DNA of 64,000 bases from CAVRUD01 sp963724285 (GTDB lineage Bacteria; Chloroflexota; Chloroflexia; Thermomicrobiales; UBA6265): assembly GCA_963724285.1 (NCBI GenBank), contig CAVRUD010000026.1:151236-215235 (forward strand), in the 5' to 3' direction. A program made the translations under genes and the position numbers. Within the stretch, counting starts at the first letter, position 1. The number at the start of each line of letters is the position of its first letter. Below the pieces are notes generated by a model that was given only the letters and a program-made list of their open reading frames with translations, did not search any database and had not been told where the DNA came from. Positions 9,971 to 19,327 of the stretch are shown piece by piece.

Positions 9971-11457
9971 GGGACACAGACGCGCTCGTCTGGCTGACCG
10001 CCGCCGAGATGCGGCGCAAGCTAGACGCCCGGGAGATCTCGGCGGCCGAGTTGACCGAGGCTCATCTGGAGCGCATCGCCGCGCTCGATCCAGACCTGAA
10101 CTGCTTCATCACGGTGATGGACGACGTCGCCCGGGAGCAGGCGGCCGAGGCCGACAGGCGAATTGCCCGGCATGATGTCGCGCCGCTGACAGGCATCCCG
10201 ATCGCCCTCAAGGACGTGCTCTGCACCGTCGATGCGCCGACGACCGCGGGATCAAAAATCCTGGAGGGATACCGGTCGCCCTACGACGCGACGGTCGTCT
10301 CGCGGTTGCGCGGCCAGGGGGCGGTCTTCGTCGGCAAGTCGAACACCGACGAGTTCGCAATGGGCTCCTCGACCGAGAACTCGGCCTATTTCACCACCAA
10401 GAACCCTTGGGATCTTTCCCGCGTACCCGGCGGCAGTTCGGGCGGCTCCGCGGCGGCCGTGGGTGGCGGGCTTGCGGCACTCGGGCTCGGATCCGATACC
10501 GGCGGGTCGATCCGGCAGCCGGCGGGCTTCTGCGGTACGGTCGGCCTCAAGCCGACCTACGGCCGGGTATCCCGCTTCGGCCTGATCGCGTTCGCCAGCA
10601 GCCTCGATCAGATCGGTCCGTTCACCCGTTCGGTCGAAGACGCCGCTATCCTGCTGGGAGCGATCGCGGGTAAGGACCCGAACGATGCCACCTCCGGCTC
10701 GATCCCCGTGCCGGATTTTGCCGGCCGCCTCGGCACTGGTGAGCCGGATCTCACTGGGGTCCGGATCGGGGTGGCGCGCGAGTACAGTGTTGAGGGTATG
10801 GAGCCCGGCGTTACCGCCGCCTGCAATGAGGCAGTCAAGCGACTCGAAGCGCTGGGCGCCGAGCTGATCGAGGTGAGCCTGCCGCACACCGAGTATGCCC
10901 TGGCGACCTACTACATCACCGCCCCGGCGGAGGCCAGCGCCAACCTGTCGCGATTCGACGGCGTCAAGTACGGCCTCTCCGTGCCCGGTGAAACCCTGCG
11001 TGAAACCTACGAGCGCACCCGCGGCCAGGGCTTTGGGCCAGAGGTCAAGCGCCGCATCATGCTCGGGACCTACGCCCTCAGCTCGGGCTACTACGATGCC
11101 TACTACCTGAAGGCGCAAAAGGTCCGGACGTTGATCAAGCGGGACTTCGACGATGCCTTCGAGCGGGTCGACGCGATCGTCGCGCCGACGTCGCCAACGG
11201 TGGCGTTCCCAATCGGAGCCCGGACCGACGATCCGTACCAGATGTACCTGGCCGATGTCTTCACCATTCCCGCCAACATGGCGGGGATTCCCGGCCTTGC
11301 CCTGCGCTGCGGCATGAGCAACGGGCTGCCGGTGAGCCTGCAACTGCTCGGCAAAGCCTGGGACGAGGCGACCATCCTCAAGATTGGGCACGCCTACGAG
11401 CGGGCCACGGAATGGATCAACGCCCGGCCGGCGATCCCAACCATTGCGGCGGCGTGA
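9967..11457 (+). CDS. gatA: Asp-tRNA(Asn)/Glu-tRNA(Gln) amidotransferase subunit GatA
   Basis: 496-aa glutaminase subunit of GatCAB, from the amidase signature family. It releases ammonia from glutamine for use by GatB. The Ser-cisSer-Lys triad can be placed: Lys in IALKDVLC, Ser in PGGSSGGSAAAVGGG and Ser in GSDTGGSIRQPA. Length is normal for GatA. It overlaps gatC by four bases and is intact. A short palindrome follows the stop codon. Confidence 0.96.
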   Translation: MRDTDALVWLTAAEMRRKLDAREISAAELTEAHLERIAALDPDLNCFITVMDDVAREQAAEADRRIARHDVAPLTGIPIALKDVLCTVDAPTTAGSKILEGYRSPYDATVVSRLRGQGAVFVGKSNTDEFAMGSSTENSAYFTTKNPWDLSRVPGGSSGGSAAAVGGGLAALGLGSDTGGSIRQPAGFCGTVGLKPTYGRVSRFGLIAFASSLDQIGPFTRSVEDAAILLGAIAGKDPNDATSGSIPVPDFAGRLGTGEPDLTGVRIGVAREYSVEGMEPGVTAACNEAVKRLEALGAELIEVSLPHTEYALATYYITAPAEASANLSRFDGVKYGLSVPGETLRETYERTRGQGFGPEVKRRIMLGTYALSSGYYDAYYLKAQKVRTLIKRDFDDAFERVDAIVAPTSPTVAFPIGARTDDPYQMYLADVFTIPANMAGIPGLALRCGMSNGLPVSLQLLGKAWDEATILKIGHAYERATEWINARPAIPTIAAA

Positions 11458-11465
11458 CGCGGACC

Positions 11466-11481
11466 CCAGGTTTCAACCTGG
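11466..11481. repeat. Palindrome CCAGGTTTCAACCTGG (family B hairpin)
   Basis: CCAGGTT/AACCTGG arms just after gatA. Close relatives lie at 30241-30256 and 54665-54680. It could act as a weak transcription barrier but has no T tract. Confidence 0.5.
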
Positions 11482-11524
11482 CGTCCAAAGACAGCGATCG
11501 GGCCGATGTCCACGATGAACCGAG

Positions 11525-11533
11525 TGCTAGGAT
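11525..11533 (+). promoter_or_regulatory. Putative extended -10 box TGCTAGGAT
   Basis: TGC plus TAGGAT, 91 bp before the ATG of the NfeD-like gene. The TAGGAT hexamer is the same as in the ilv promoter. Confidence 0.35.
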
Positions 11534-11624
11534 AGATCAGGCGCGCCGCGTAGCCCGGGGACGGGAACAAATCCGGTGCGACCGACGTCTCAGTATCAGT
11601 ACTCGATTTCCTGGGAGGCCGGCA

Positions 11625-12221
11625 ATGTTGGCGGTCAACGACCTGCTCGACGCAATCTACCTTGGCGCCTTTTTCTTTGGCATCCTGTTCGTCCTCGTGA
11701 CTCTCGTGGTGGGCTCCGTCGACATCGGCGGACACCACGGTGGCGATCTTGGCCCATTCAACCTCAGCACGATCCTCGGATTCGTCGCCTGGTTCGGGGG
11801 AATCGGCTACCTGGTCAAGAACGGACTCGACTGGCCGGCCATCCTCAGCATCATCGCCGCCATCCTCGGCGGTTTGGCTGGGGCGGTCGTGGTCTACACG
11901 CTGCTGGTCAAATTGATCGCGCCATCGGACAAGCCACTCGACCCGAAAGACTTCGAGTTGCCCGGCACCATCGGCCGGGTGTCCTCGTCGATCCGCCCGG
12001 GCGGCGTCGGCGAGGTCTTGTTCGAGCAACAGGGCATTCGCCAGGTATCGGCCGCCAGGAGCATCGACGGTGAGGCGATCCCGCGCGGGGCGGAAGTCGT
12101 TATCTTGAGGGCAGAGCACGGTATCGCGTTTGTGCAGCAGTGGGAGTCGCTTCTGGCGGAGCACGCCGATCTGTCACCGTCACTCAACGCCGGCGACGGA
12201 ACTCCCGTCATCCGGGCGTAG
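11625..12221 (+). CDS. NfeD-like membrane protein with C-terminal OB-fold domain
   Basis: 198 aa from the ATG at 11625, preceded by GGGAGG. Three hydrophobic segments lie at about residues 10-32, 45-65 and 68-92. The soluble C-terminal half (PGTIGRVSSSIRPGGVGEVLF...IPRGAEVVILRAEHGIAFV) has the short beta-strand pattern of the NfeD OB-fold. Proteins of this type are usually encoded next to an SPFH/flotillin protein and act with it at membrane microdomains, and the next gene is a flotillin. The longer reading frame upstream overlaps gatA's end and the palindrome, so it is rejected. Confidence 0.8.
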   Translation: MLAVNDLLDAIYLGAFFFGILFVLVTLVVGSVDIGGHHGGDLGPFNLSTILGFVAWFGGIGYLVKNGLDWPAILSIIAAILGGLAGAVVVYTLLVKLIAPSDKPLDPKDFELPGTIGRVSSSIRPGGVGEVLFEQQGIRQVSAARSIDGEAIPRGAEVVILRAEHGIAFVQQWESLLAEHADLSPSLNAGDGTPVIRA

Positions 12222-12391
12222 CGCAACCCGTCCCGACCGTGGTGATGCTCCAGCTACGCGATGTCTTTCTCATTTAGGAAGGTCTTCGGAAGGACTGGGT
12301 GCGAAAGTCGGTCCGTGCTCAGGCAACAAGCACCTTAGCGCGAGTTCAAGAGGCCATCATCGAAACGGTTGGCCAGTGAAAGGAACGGGAA

Positions 12392-13978
12392 ATGGGCGGT
12401 GTCCTCGTCATTGTTATCGGATTGGTCTTCGTTGTCCTCGCGATCCTGGCAATCTCGGCGACGCTCTTCCGCAAGGTCGGCCCAAACCAGGCACTGATCA
12501 TCTACGGCTTTGGCGGGACCAAAGTCGTCAAGGGCAGCGGCAAAGTCGTCTGGCCGATGGTCCAGCAGTCGCGGGAACTGTCACTTGAGTTGATGAGCTT
12601 CGACGTCGCCCCGACTCAAGATCTTTACACGAGCCAGGGCGTGGCAGTGAACGTCGAAGCCGTCGCTCAGATCAAGGTCAAGTCCGACCCGGTCAGTATC
12701 CTGACCGCCGCCGAGCAGTTTCTGACCAAGCCGCTGGAGGAGCGCAAGGCCCTCATCCGGCTGGTGATGGAAGGCCACCTCCGCGGTATCGTCGGTCAGC
12801 TCACGGTCGAATCGATCGTTAAAGAGCCGGAGATGGTCGCGGACAGGATGCGCGGCAACGTCGCCGACGACATGAGCAAGATGGGCCTTGAGGTCATCTC
12901 GTTCACGATAAAGGAAGTCCGGGACGGCAACGACTACATCCTCAACATGGGCCGCCCAAATATCGCCCTGGTCCAGCGGGAGGCAGACATCGCAACGGCC
13001 GAGGCCGACCGTGACACCGCGATCAAACGGGCAAACGCCGCCCGTGAGGCCCGCATCGCCGAGGCCGTCGCCCAGCAGGACGAAGTGATCGCCCGCACCG
13101 CCAGTGAAACCAAGCAGGCGGAAGCGACCCGCGACCTCAACCTGAAGCAGGCCGAGTTCAACGCGTCCGTCCAGGCCCAACAGGCAGCGGCCGACAAGGC
13201 CTACGAGATCCAGGCCAACGTGCAGCAGCAGCGGGTCATCGAAGAGCAGGTCAAGATCGATCAAGTCCGCAAGCAAGGTGAGATCGCGGTCCAGGAAGCC
13301 GAAATCCTCCGGCGCGAGAAGGAGCTGATCGCAACCGTCCTGCGCGCCGCCGAGGTCGAGCGGAAGCGGATCGAAACCCTGGCCGAGGCCGACAAGCAGC
13401 AGCAGGTGCTTCAGGCAACCGGCCGGGCAGAGGCTGCCCGCCTCGCCGGTCAGGCGCAGGCCGAGGTCATCCGCCTGCAGGGTATGGCCGAAGCCGAGAT
13501 CATCGAGGCCAAGGGACTATCCGAAGCCCGAGCGATGACAACGAAGGCCGGCGCATACCAGGAGTACAACCAGGCCGCGATCGTCGACCGGCTTCTCACG
13601 AGCATGCCGGAGATCGTCAAGGCGCTGGCCGAGCCGCTATCCCGGGTCGATAAGATCACGGTCGTTTCGACCGGCGATGGCAACGGCAACGGCCCCGGCA
13701 CCGGAATCAACCGCGTCACCGGCGATATGACCCAGATGATCGCTCAGGTTCCGGCGATCCTGGAGTCGCTGACCGGCCTCAACCTCGCCGACATGATGAG
13801 CGGCGTCGCCAAGGTCCGTGACGACCGCGACGGCAGCGCGTCCCAGAATGGCAATGGCAGCGCGACCGGCCACGCGACAACGGCGATCGTCGCCGCCCCG
13901 GCGGCGCCGACCACCAAACCCGCCAACAAGCCGGCGGCGACCGAGGAGCCGACCCAGGCCCCTGAGGTCGAGCAGTAA
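12392..13978 (+). CDS. Flotillin family (SPFH domain) protein
   Basis: 528 aa. One N-terminal membrane segment (about residues 3-27, VIVIGLVFVVLAILAI) is followed by an SPFH/band-7 domain (to about residue 200). Then comes a long coiled-coil rich in Glu-Ala repeats (about 200-380, AEADRDTAIKRANAAREARI and similar) typical of flotillins. A low-complexity Gly/Asn and Ala/Pro/Thr tail runs from about 425. Flotillins scaffold ordered membrane domains. It lies 170 bp after the NfeD-like gene, the usual partnership. A strong hairpin terminator follows. Confidence 0.92.
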   Translation: MGGVLVIVIGLVFVVLAILAISATLFRKVGPNQALIIYGFGGTKVVKGSGKVVWPMVQQSRELSLELMSFDVAPTQDLYTSQGVAVNVEAVAQIKVKSDPVSILTAAEQFLTKPLEERKALIRLVMEGHLRGIVGQLTVESIVKEPEMVADRMRGNVADDMSKMGLEVISFTIKEVRDGNDYILNMGRPNIALVQREADIATAEADRDTAIKRANAAREARIAEAVAQQDEVIARTASETKQAEATRDLNLKQAEFNASVQAQQAAADKAYEIQANVQQQRVIEEQVKIDQVRKQGEIAVQEAEILRREKELIATVLRAAEVERKRIETLAEADKQQQVLQATGRAEAARLAGQAQAEVIRLQGMAEAEIIEAKGLSEARAMTTKAGAYQEYNQAAIVDRLLTSMPEIVKALAEPLSRVDKITVVSTGDGNGNGPGTGINRVTGDMTQMIAQVPAILESLTGLNLADMMSGVAKVRDDRDGSASQNGNGSATGHATTAIVAAPAAPTTKPANKPAATEEPTQAPEVEQ

Positions 13979-14013
13979 TCTACGGGTCAGACATTCATCA
14001 ATACGAATTGCGA

Positions 14014-14035
14014 GGGCGCCTCAATCGAGGCGCCC
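14014..14035 (+). terminator. Intrinsic terminator after the flotillin gene
   Basis: Perfect 9-bp stem GGGCGCCTC/GAGGCGCCC with loop AATC, followed by TTCGCGTTT; the T tract is imperfect. Confidence 0.7.
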
Positions 14036-14099
14036 TTCGCGTTTCCACCACAGGCCGGCCGAAAGCGGAAAGTCGCGGGGCAGCGAAGCCGAACGAGCG

Positions 14100-14108
14100 T
14101 GCTATCCT
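14100..14108 (+). promoter_or_regulatory. Putative extended -10 box TGCTATCCT
   Basis: TGC plus TATCCT, 83 bp before the ATG of the DUF3090 gene. No clear -35. Confidence 0.35.
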
Positions 14109-14191
14109 TTCGGCAATGGTGGTCTAGCCGCCCGTCGCCCCGTGCTCAAACCACCATTTTCGGGGCGTTTTGGAATGTGGAAAGTGGTCGG

Positions 14192-14785
14192 ATGGCCGAC
14201 GACGCGTTTGACACCGGTTCCGGCCCGGCCCTTGAGGCGCAACGGCTCCGAGTTGAAGCGATAGGGCAACCCGGGCAACGTCGGTTTCGTCTCCTGGCCG
14301 TTGTCGATGGCAACACCCACATTGTGTGGATGGAAAAACAGCAGTTGCAGGCGCTCGGGCTTGCCCTGGAGCAGCTGCTTGAACAGCTGCCCGATGGTGG
14401 ACCCGATCTGGGACCGGCGAATCTCCCCCTGGAGTTTGATACCCAGACCGCCAGCCAGTTCCGCGCGGGCCGCATGGAGCTGGGCTACGACGAGCGCCGT
14501 GATCGGCTGGTCATCGCCGCCCACGACATGCAGCGTGACGACGACGATGATGACGACGACACGATCGACTTGGAGCGCAGCCGGCCGAACTTCGCCTGCC
14601 GCCTCACGCGCGCCCAGGCCCGAGAGATCAGCGCCGACGCCGCCGCGGTCGTCTCCGCCGGCCGGCCACGGTGCACGATGTGCGGCCAGCCGATGAGCCC
14701 CGAAGGCCACGCCTGCCCCCACATGAACGGCCACCTGCCGCTCGTCTACGAGTCGGTCGAAGACAACGACGACCTGGACTCCTGA
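14192..14785 (+). CDS. DUF3090 family protein
   Basis: 197 aa from the ATG at 14192. The N-terminal half (GQPGQRRFRLLAVVDGNTHIVWMEKQQLQALGLALEQLL) and the C-terminal zinc-ribbon-like CTMCGQPMSPEGHACPHMNG match the DUF3090 family, best known from Actinobacteria and Chloroflexota. In Actinobacteria it is commonly linked to a phosphoglycerate-mutase-like gene, which is not adjacent here. A run of eight Asp residues follows MQRD and precedes TIDLERSRP. Function is unknown; the two C-x2-C-like pairs suggest metal binding (inference). Confidence 0.8.
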   Translation: MADDAFDTGSGPALEAQRLRVEAIGQPGQRRFRLLAVVDGNTHIVWMEKQQLQALGLALEQLLEQLPDGGPDLGPANLPLEFDTQTASQFRAGRMELGYDERRDRLVIAAHDMQRDDDDDDDDTIDLERSRPNFACRLTRAQAREISADAAAVVSAGRPRCTMCGQPMSPEGHACPHMNGHLPLVYESVEDNDDLDS

Positions 14786-14823
14786 GCCCTCCCCTAAATC
14801 AATCGACCTCCAACGAGGCGAGG

Positions 14824-14970
14824 ATGCCGGTGCCGGCGGATATCGTGGTTTACGGGGCGACGGCCGGCGGGGTCATCGCGGCGGTCGCCGCGGCGCGCCG
14901 GTACGCGCGTGATTCTTGTCGAGCCCGGGCTTCACCTGGGTGGCATGGCCTCGCGCTGCCCGGAGACAGA
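14824..14970 (+). pseudogene. 5' fragment of an FAD-dependent oxidoreductase
   Basis: Reads MPVPADIVVYGATAGGVIAA, a GxGxxG-type dinucleotide-binding start. After a one-base shift near 14906 it continues as RVILVEPGLHLGGMASRCPE. This is the N-terminus of a large FAD-dependent oxidoreductase of the kind beginning 'VVYGATPGGIAAAVAAAR'. The rest is missing and repeats follow. It is a truncated and frameshifted remnant. Confidence 0.6.
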
Positions 14971-15025
14971 GCCCTGCAAAGATCGCACTCAATGGTCCGT
15001 CAGGTCTGATTTGCCGATCTGGTAG

Positions 15026-15090
15026 GGGCAGGGCAAGCCCTGCCCACGTTCCCGACAACGATGCCCGTGCAGGGCAACCCCTGCCTTTAC
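15026..15090. repeat. Two GCAGGGCAA(G/C)CCCTGCC palindromes
   Basis: GGCAGGGCAAGCCCTGCC at 15027-15044, and a second related unit (GCAGGGCAACCCCTGCC) about 40 bp later. They lie between the oxidoreductase fragment and the ilv promoter. No gene is seen in 14971-15169. Confidence 0.55.
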
Positions 15091-15169
15091 AGACGCCAAC
15101 GCCCCGGCGAATGACGTGTGACAGACCACTCAACTCGTAACGGCGAGCGCGCTAACTGGATTGTTGCGG

Positions 15170-15198
15170 TTGACACGCTATTTCGGACCGTTTAGGAT
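15170..15198 (+). promoter_or_regulatory. Strong sigma70-type promoter of the ilv block
   Basis: -35 TTGACA (15170-15175), 17-bp spacer, -10 TAGGAT (15193-15198). Transcription would start near 15205, about 40 bases before the leader-peptide ATG. This is the best-matching promoter I found in the window. Confidence 0.8.
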
Positions 15199-15245
15199 GG
15201 CGGAGGAAACGCGTCATTGTGACCGTTAACACGCAAGAGAGTCTG

Positions 15246-15347
15246 ATGAACTCGACCCCGGCTCGCCCAAGCTCCATCATTATTGGCCTCGTACTTATCG
15301 AGCTCCCAGTAGGGAGCTATTCGTGTTGGCGAGGCCCGGAGCACTAG
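15246..15347 (+). CDS. ilv leader peptide, 33 aa
   Basis: A small open frame in the leader RNA between the promoter and ilvB, starting ATG at 15246 (weak AAGAGAG upstream) and ending TAG at 15345-15347. Its middle reads SSIIIGLVLIELPV: Ile at codons 11-13 and 18, Leu at 15, 17 and 20, Val at 16 and 22. These are the three end products of the pathway encoded downstream. Ribosome stalling at these codons would cover the first attenuator segment (15285-15291). A GTG at 15219 is in frame, but it lies close to the predicted transcription start and its GGAGG would be largely outside the RNA, so the ATG is preferred. By analogy with leader peptides of ilv operons; not experimentally known here. Confidence 0.75.
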   Translation: MNSTPARPSSIIIGLVLIELPVGSYSCWRGPEH

Positions 15348-15393
15348 CGCAGCGCGCACCAAGACGAGCACCGACGGTGGTGCGACGGGCCTC
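15285..15393 (+). promoter_or_regulatory. Attenuator RNA: segments 1-4 upstream of ilvB
   Basis: Segment 1 GGCCTCG (15285-15291) can pair with segment 2 CGAGGCC (15330-15336). That stem encloses an inner hairpin AGCTCCC/GGGAGCT (15301-15307/15312-15318). Segment 2 as GAGGCCCG (15331-15338) can instead pair over 8 bp with segment 3 CGGGCCTC (15386-15393). Segment 3 also forms the 5' arm of the terminator. The 2:3 and 3:4 pairings exclude one another, as do 1:2 and 2:3. Segment 1 is inside the Ile/Leu/Val codon run, giving the standard logic: starvation stalls the ribosome on segment 1, 2:3 forms, and transcription reads into ilvB. Confidence 0.75.
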
Positions 15394-15413
15394 CCGAAAT
15401 GGGGGGCTTTTTT
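15389..15413 (+). terminator. Attenuator terminator before ilvB
   Basis: GCCTCCC/GGGGGGC stem (one G-U pair) with loop GAAAT, then six T. It lies 164 bp before the ilvB ATG and 42 bp after the leader-peptide stop. Confidence 0.85.
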
Positions 15414-15576
15414 GTTGTCCGCCGTTCTGAGACGGGAAGGCGGGAAAACGGGAAATCGGGAAGCACGAGACGGTTCCTGCCGCAACGGGGCGGCTCGGGG
15501 TCAACGAGTGACCCTCGACCAGACGGACGACGGCGGGGATCACCGCCGCCAGTGAGCAGGAGCGAGGAGTACGAAC

Positions 15577-17418
<1,842 letters not shown>

Positions 17419-17422
<4 letters not shown>

Positions 17423-18019
17423 GTGCCAGCCGCCATACGCTCGTCGTCCAGGTCGAAGACCATCCCGGAGTGCTCAACCGGGTGGTCTCCTTGATGCGGC
17501 GCCGCTCGTTCAATATCGACTCGATCACGGTCGGGCACTCGGAGATTCCGGGCGTCTCCCGCATGACGATCGTCGTCAACGGCGAAGCGAACGAGATCGA
17601 GCAGGTCGGCAAGCAGCTCTACAAGCTGATGGAAGTCCTGAAGGTCACCGATCTGGACGATTCGAGCTGCGTGGCGCGCGAGCTCGCGCTGATCAAAGTG
17701 GCCGCCAAAGCCGCAGCACCGGGGCGAAATCATGCAGATCGCCCAGATCTACGAGGCCCGCGTCGTCGATGCCAGCCCGAACACACTCATGCTGGAGATG
17801 ACCGGCACCGAAGAGAAGATCGACGCCTTGCTGGCCATGCTGCGCGCCTATGGCATCCGGGAGCTGGTCCGCACGGGCCGGATCGCCATGGCCCGCGGCG
17901 CATCGACCGTCAGCGCCAAGCCGGCGACCGCCAGCTCACCGAGCGCCAGCAATGGCACGAACGGCGGCAACGGCCGCTCGGCGGCGATTACGGCGGACAT
18001 CGTATCGATCGCGAAATGA
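17419..18019 (+). CDS. ilvN: Acetolactate synthase small (regulatory) subunit, frameshifted
   Basis: Regulatory subunit conferring valine feedback inhibition. The ACT domain starts HTLVVQVEDHPGVLNRVVSL and RRRSFNIDSITVGHSEIPGV. The C-terminal half, MQIAQIYEARVVDASPNTLM, belongs to the ALS_ss_C domain. A one-base shift near 17720 separates the two halves. A Gly/Asn/Ser-rich tail ends the protein. The ATG at 17419 has GAGGA 7 bp upstream and overlaps the expected ilvB stop. A strong terminator follows. Confidence 0.88.
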
Positions 18020-18033
18020 CCGGTTAGCGATCC

Positions 18034-18063
18034 AGGAACGCCGCCACACTGGGCGGCGTTCCT
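18034..18063 (+). terminator. Terminator between ilvN and ilvC
   Basis: 12-bp perfect stem AGGAACGCCGCC/GGCGGCGTTCCT with loop ACACTG, then CTTTCC. It implies that ilvC is at least partly transcribed on its own. Confidence 0.75.
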
Positions 18064-18218
18064 CTTTCCATCGTCGTTTGGCCAGGAACGCTGCCGTTCC
18101 CAACCGCCCACCGGCCGGGCGACAAGAGCGCGCTTCATCACGGACTTGGAACGTGTGGCGAGATCGGCCCGCATGAGCGGGCATAGGAAGACCGGAATAC
18201 CCGGGGTGGAGAGACACG

Positions 18219-19250
18219 ATGCCCGCGGTGATCTACTACGACCAGGATGCCGACCTTGGCCGCCTTTCCGGCAAGACGGTCGCCATCATCGGCTACGGTA
18301 GCCAGGGCCATGCCCACGCGCTCAATCTGCGCGACTCGGGCGTCAAGGTCGTGATCGGTCTGCCGGAGACGAGCAAGAGCCGGGCGCCGGCCGAAGCCGA
18401 GGGCCTGACGGTACGGACGCCCGTCGATGCCGCCGCGGCCGCCGATGTGGTCATGCTCCTGGTCCCGGATCACGTGCAAAAGTCGGTGTTCGACGAGATC
18501 AAGGGCAACCTGACACCGGGCAAGACGCTGATGTTCGCCCACGGCTTCAACATCCACTTCGGACAGATCGTGCCGCCGCCGGGTGTCGATGTCTCGATGG
18601 TCGCGCCGAAGGCTCCCGGTCACCGCGTGCGTGAGCTCTACGAAGAGGGCATCGGCGTTCCCGCGCTCATCGCCGTCGCACAGGATGCCACCGGAGAGGC
18701 CAAGGCCAACGGCCTCGCCTACGCCAAGGGTATCGGCTCGACCAGCGCCGGCGTCCTCGAGACGACGTTCAAGGAAGAGACCGAGACGGACCTCTTCGGC
18801 GAGCAGGCCGTGCTCTGCGGGGGCGTCTCCGCCCTCATCCAGGCCGGCTACGAGACCCTTGTGGATGCGGGATACCAGCCGGAGAGCGCCTACTTCGAAT
18901 GCCTCCACGAGGTCAAGCTGATCGTCGACCTGATCTATGAGGGCGGCCTGAATTACATGCGCTACTCGGTTAGCGACACCGCCGAGTACGGCGATTACTT
19001 CGCCGGCCCTCAGATCATCAACGACCAGGTCAAGGCGACGATGAAGGAGATCCTGGCGCAAGGTCCAGGACGGCACCTTCGCCAAACAATGGATCGCCGA
19101 GAACGAGAGCGGCCGCGGCAACTTCCTTGCAATGCGCGCAGAGCCGCCCAGAACCATCCGATCGAGAAGGTCGGCGCCGAACTCCGGTCCATGATGCCCT
19201 GGTTGAAGAAGGGCAAGGTGCCGGCAGCGGCGTCGTCAGTACGTAACTAA
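18219..19250 (+). CDS. ilvC: Ketol-acid reductoisomerase (class I), paired frameshifts near the 3' end
   Basis: NADPH- and Mg-dependent isomerase/reductase making dihydroxy-isovalerate or -methylvalerate. 343 aa as read. The N-terminal Rossmann domain has GYGSQGHAHALNLRDSG; the knotted C-terminal domain has ETDLFGEQAVLCGG and EGGLNYMRYSVSDTAEYGD. Between about 19058 and 19145 the frame is shifted and then restored: the expected VQDGTFAKQWIAENESGRGN is readable one frame over, while the annotated frame gives an unrelated Arg-rich string. Start ATG 18219 is preceded by GGTGGAGAG. The upstream terminator suggests an own promoter, which I could not locate. Confidence 0.93.
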   Translation: MPAVIYYDQDADLGRLSGKTVAIIGYGSQGHAHALNLRDSGVKVVIGLPETSKSRAPAEAEGLTVRTPVDAAAAADVVMLLVPDHVQKSVFDEIKGNLTPGKTLMFAHGFNIHFGQIVPPPGVDVSMVAPKAPGHRVRELYEEGIGVPALIAVAQDATGEAKANGLAYAKGIGSTSAGVLETTFKEETETDLFGEQAVLCGGVSALIQAGYETLVDAGYQPESAYFECLHEVKLIVDLIYEGGLNYMRYSVSDTAEYGDYFAGPQIINDQVKATMKEILAQGPGRHLRQTMDRRERERPRQLPCNARRAAQNHPIEKVGAELRSMMPWLKKGKVPAAASSVRN

Positions 19251-19327
19251 CCGCACCGGTCGTTGGGGCGATGCACCGGAGAATTTCGGCGCGCCGCTCC
19301 AACGATCGGAGCAAGGAGCAGGACCCC

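Noticed and set aside
14102..14734. 210-codon frame opposite the DUF3090 gene
   Set aside because: Shadow; the Asp run reads as a Val/Ile run here, but no membrane topology or start signal supports it.
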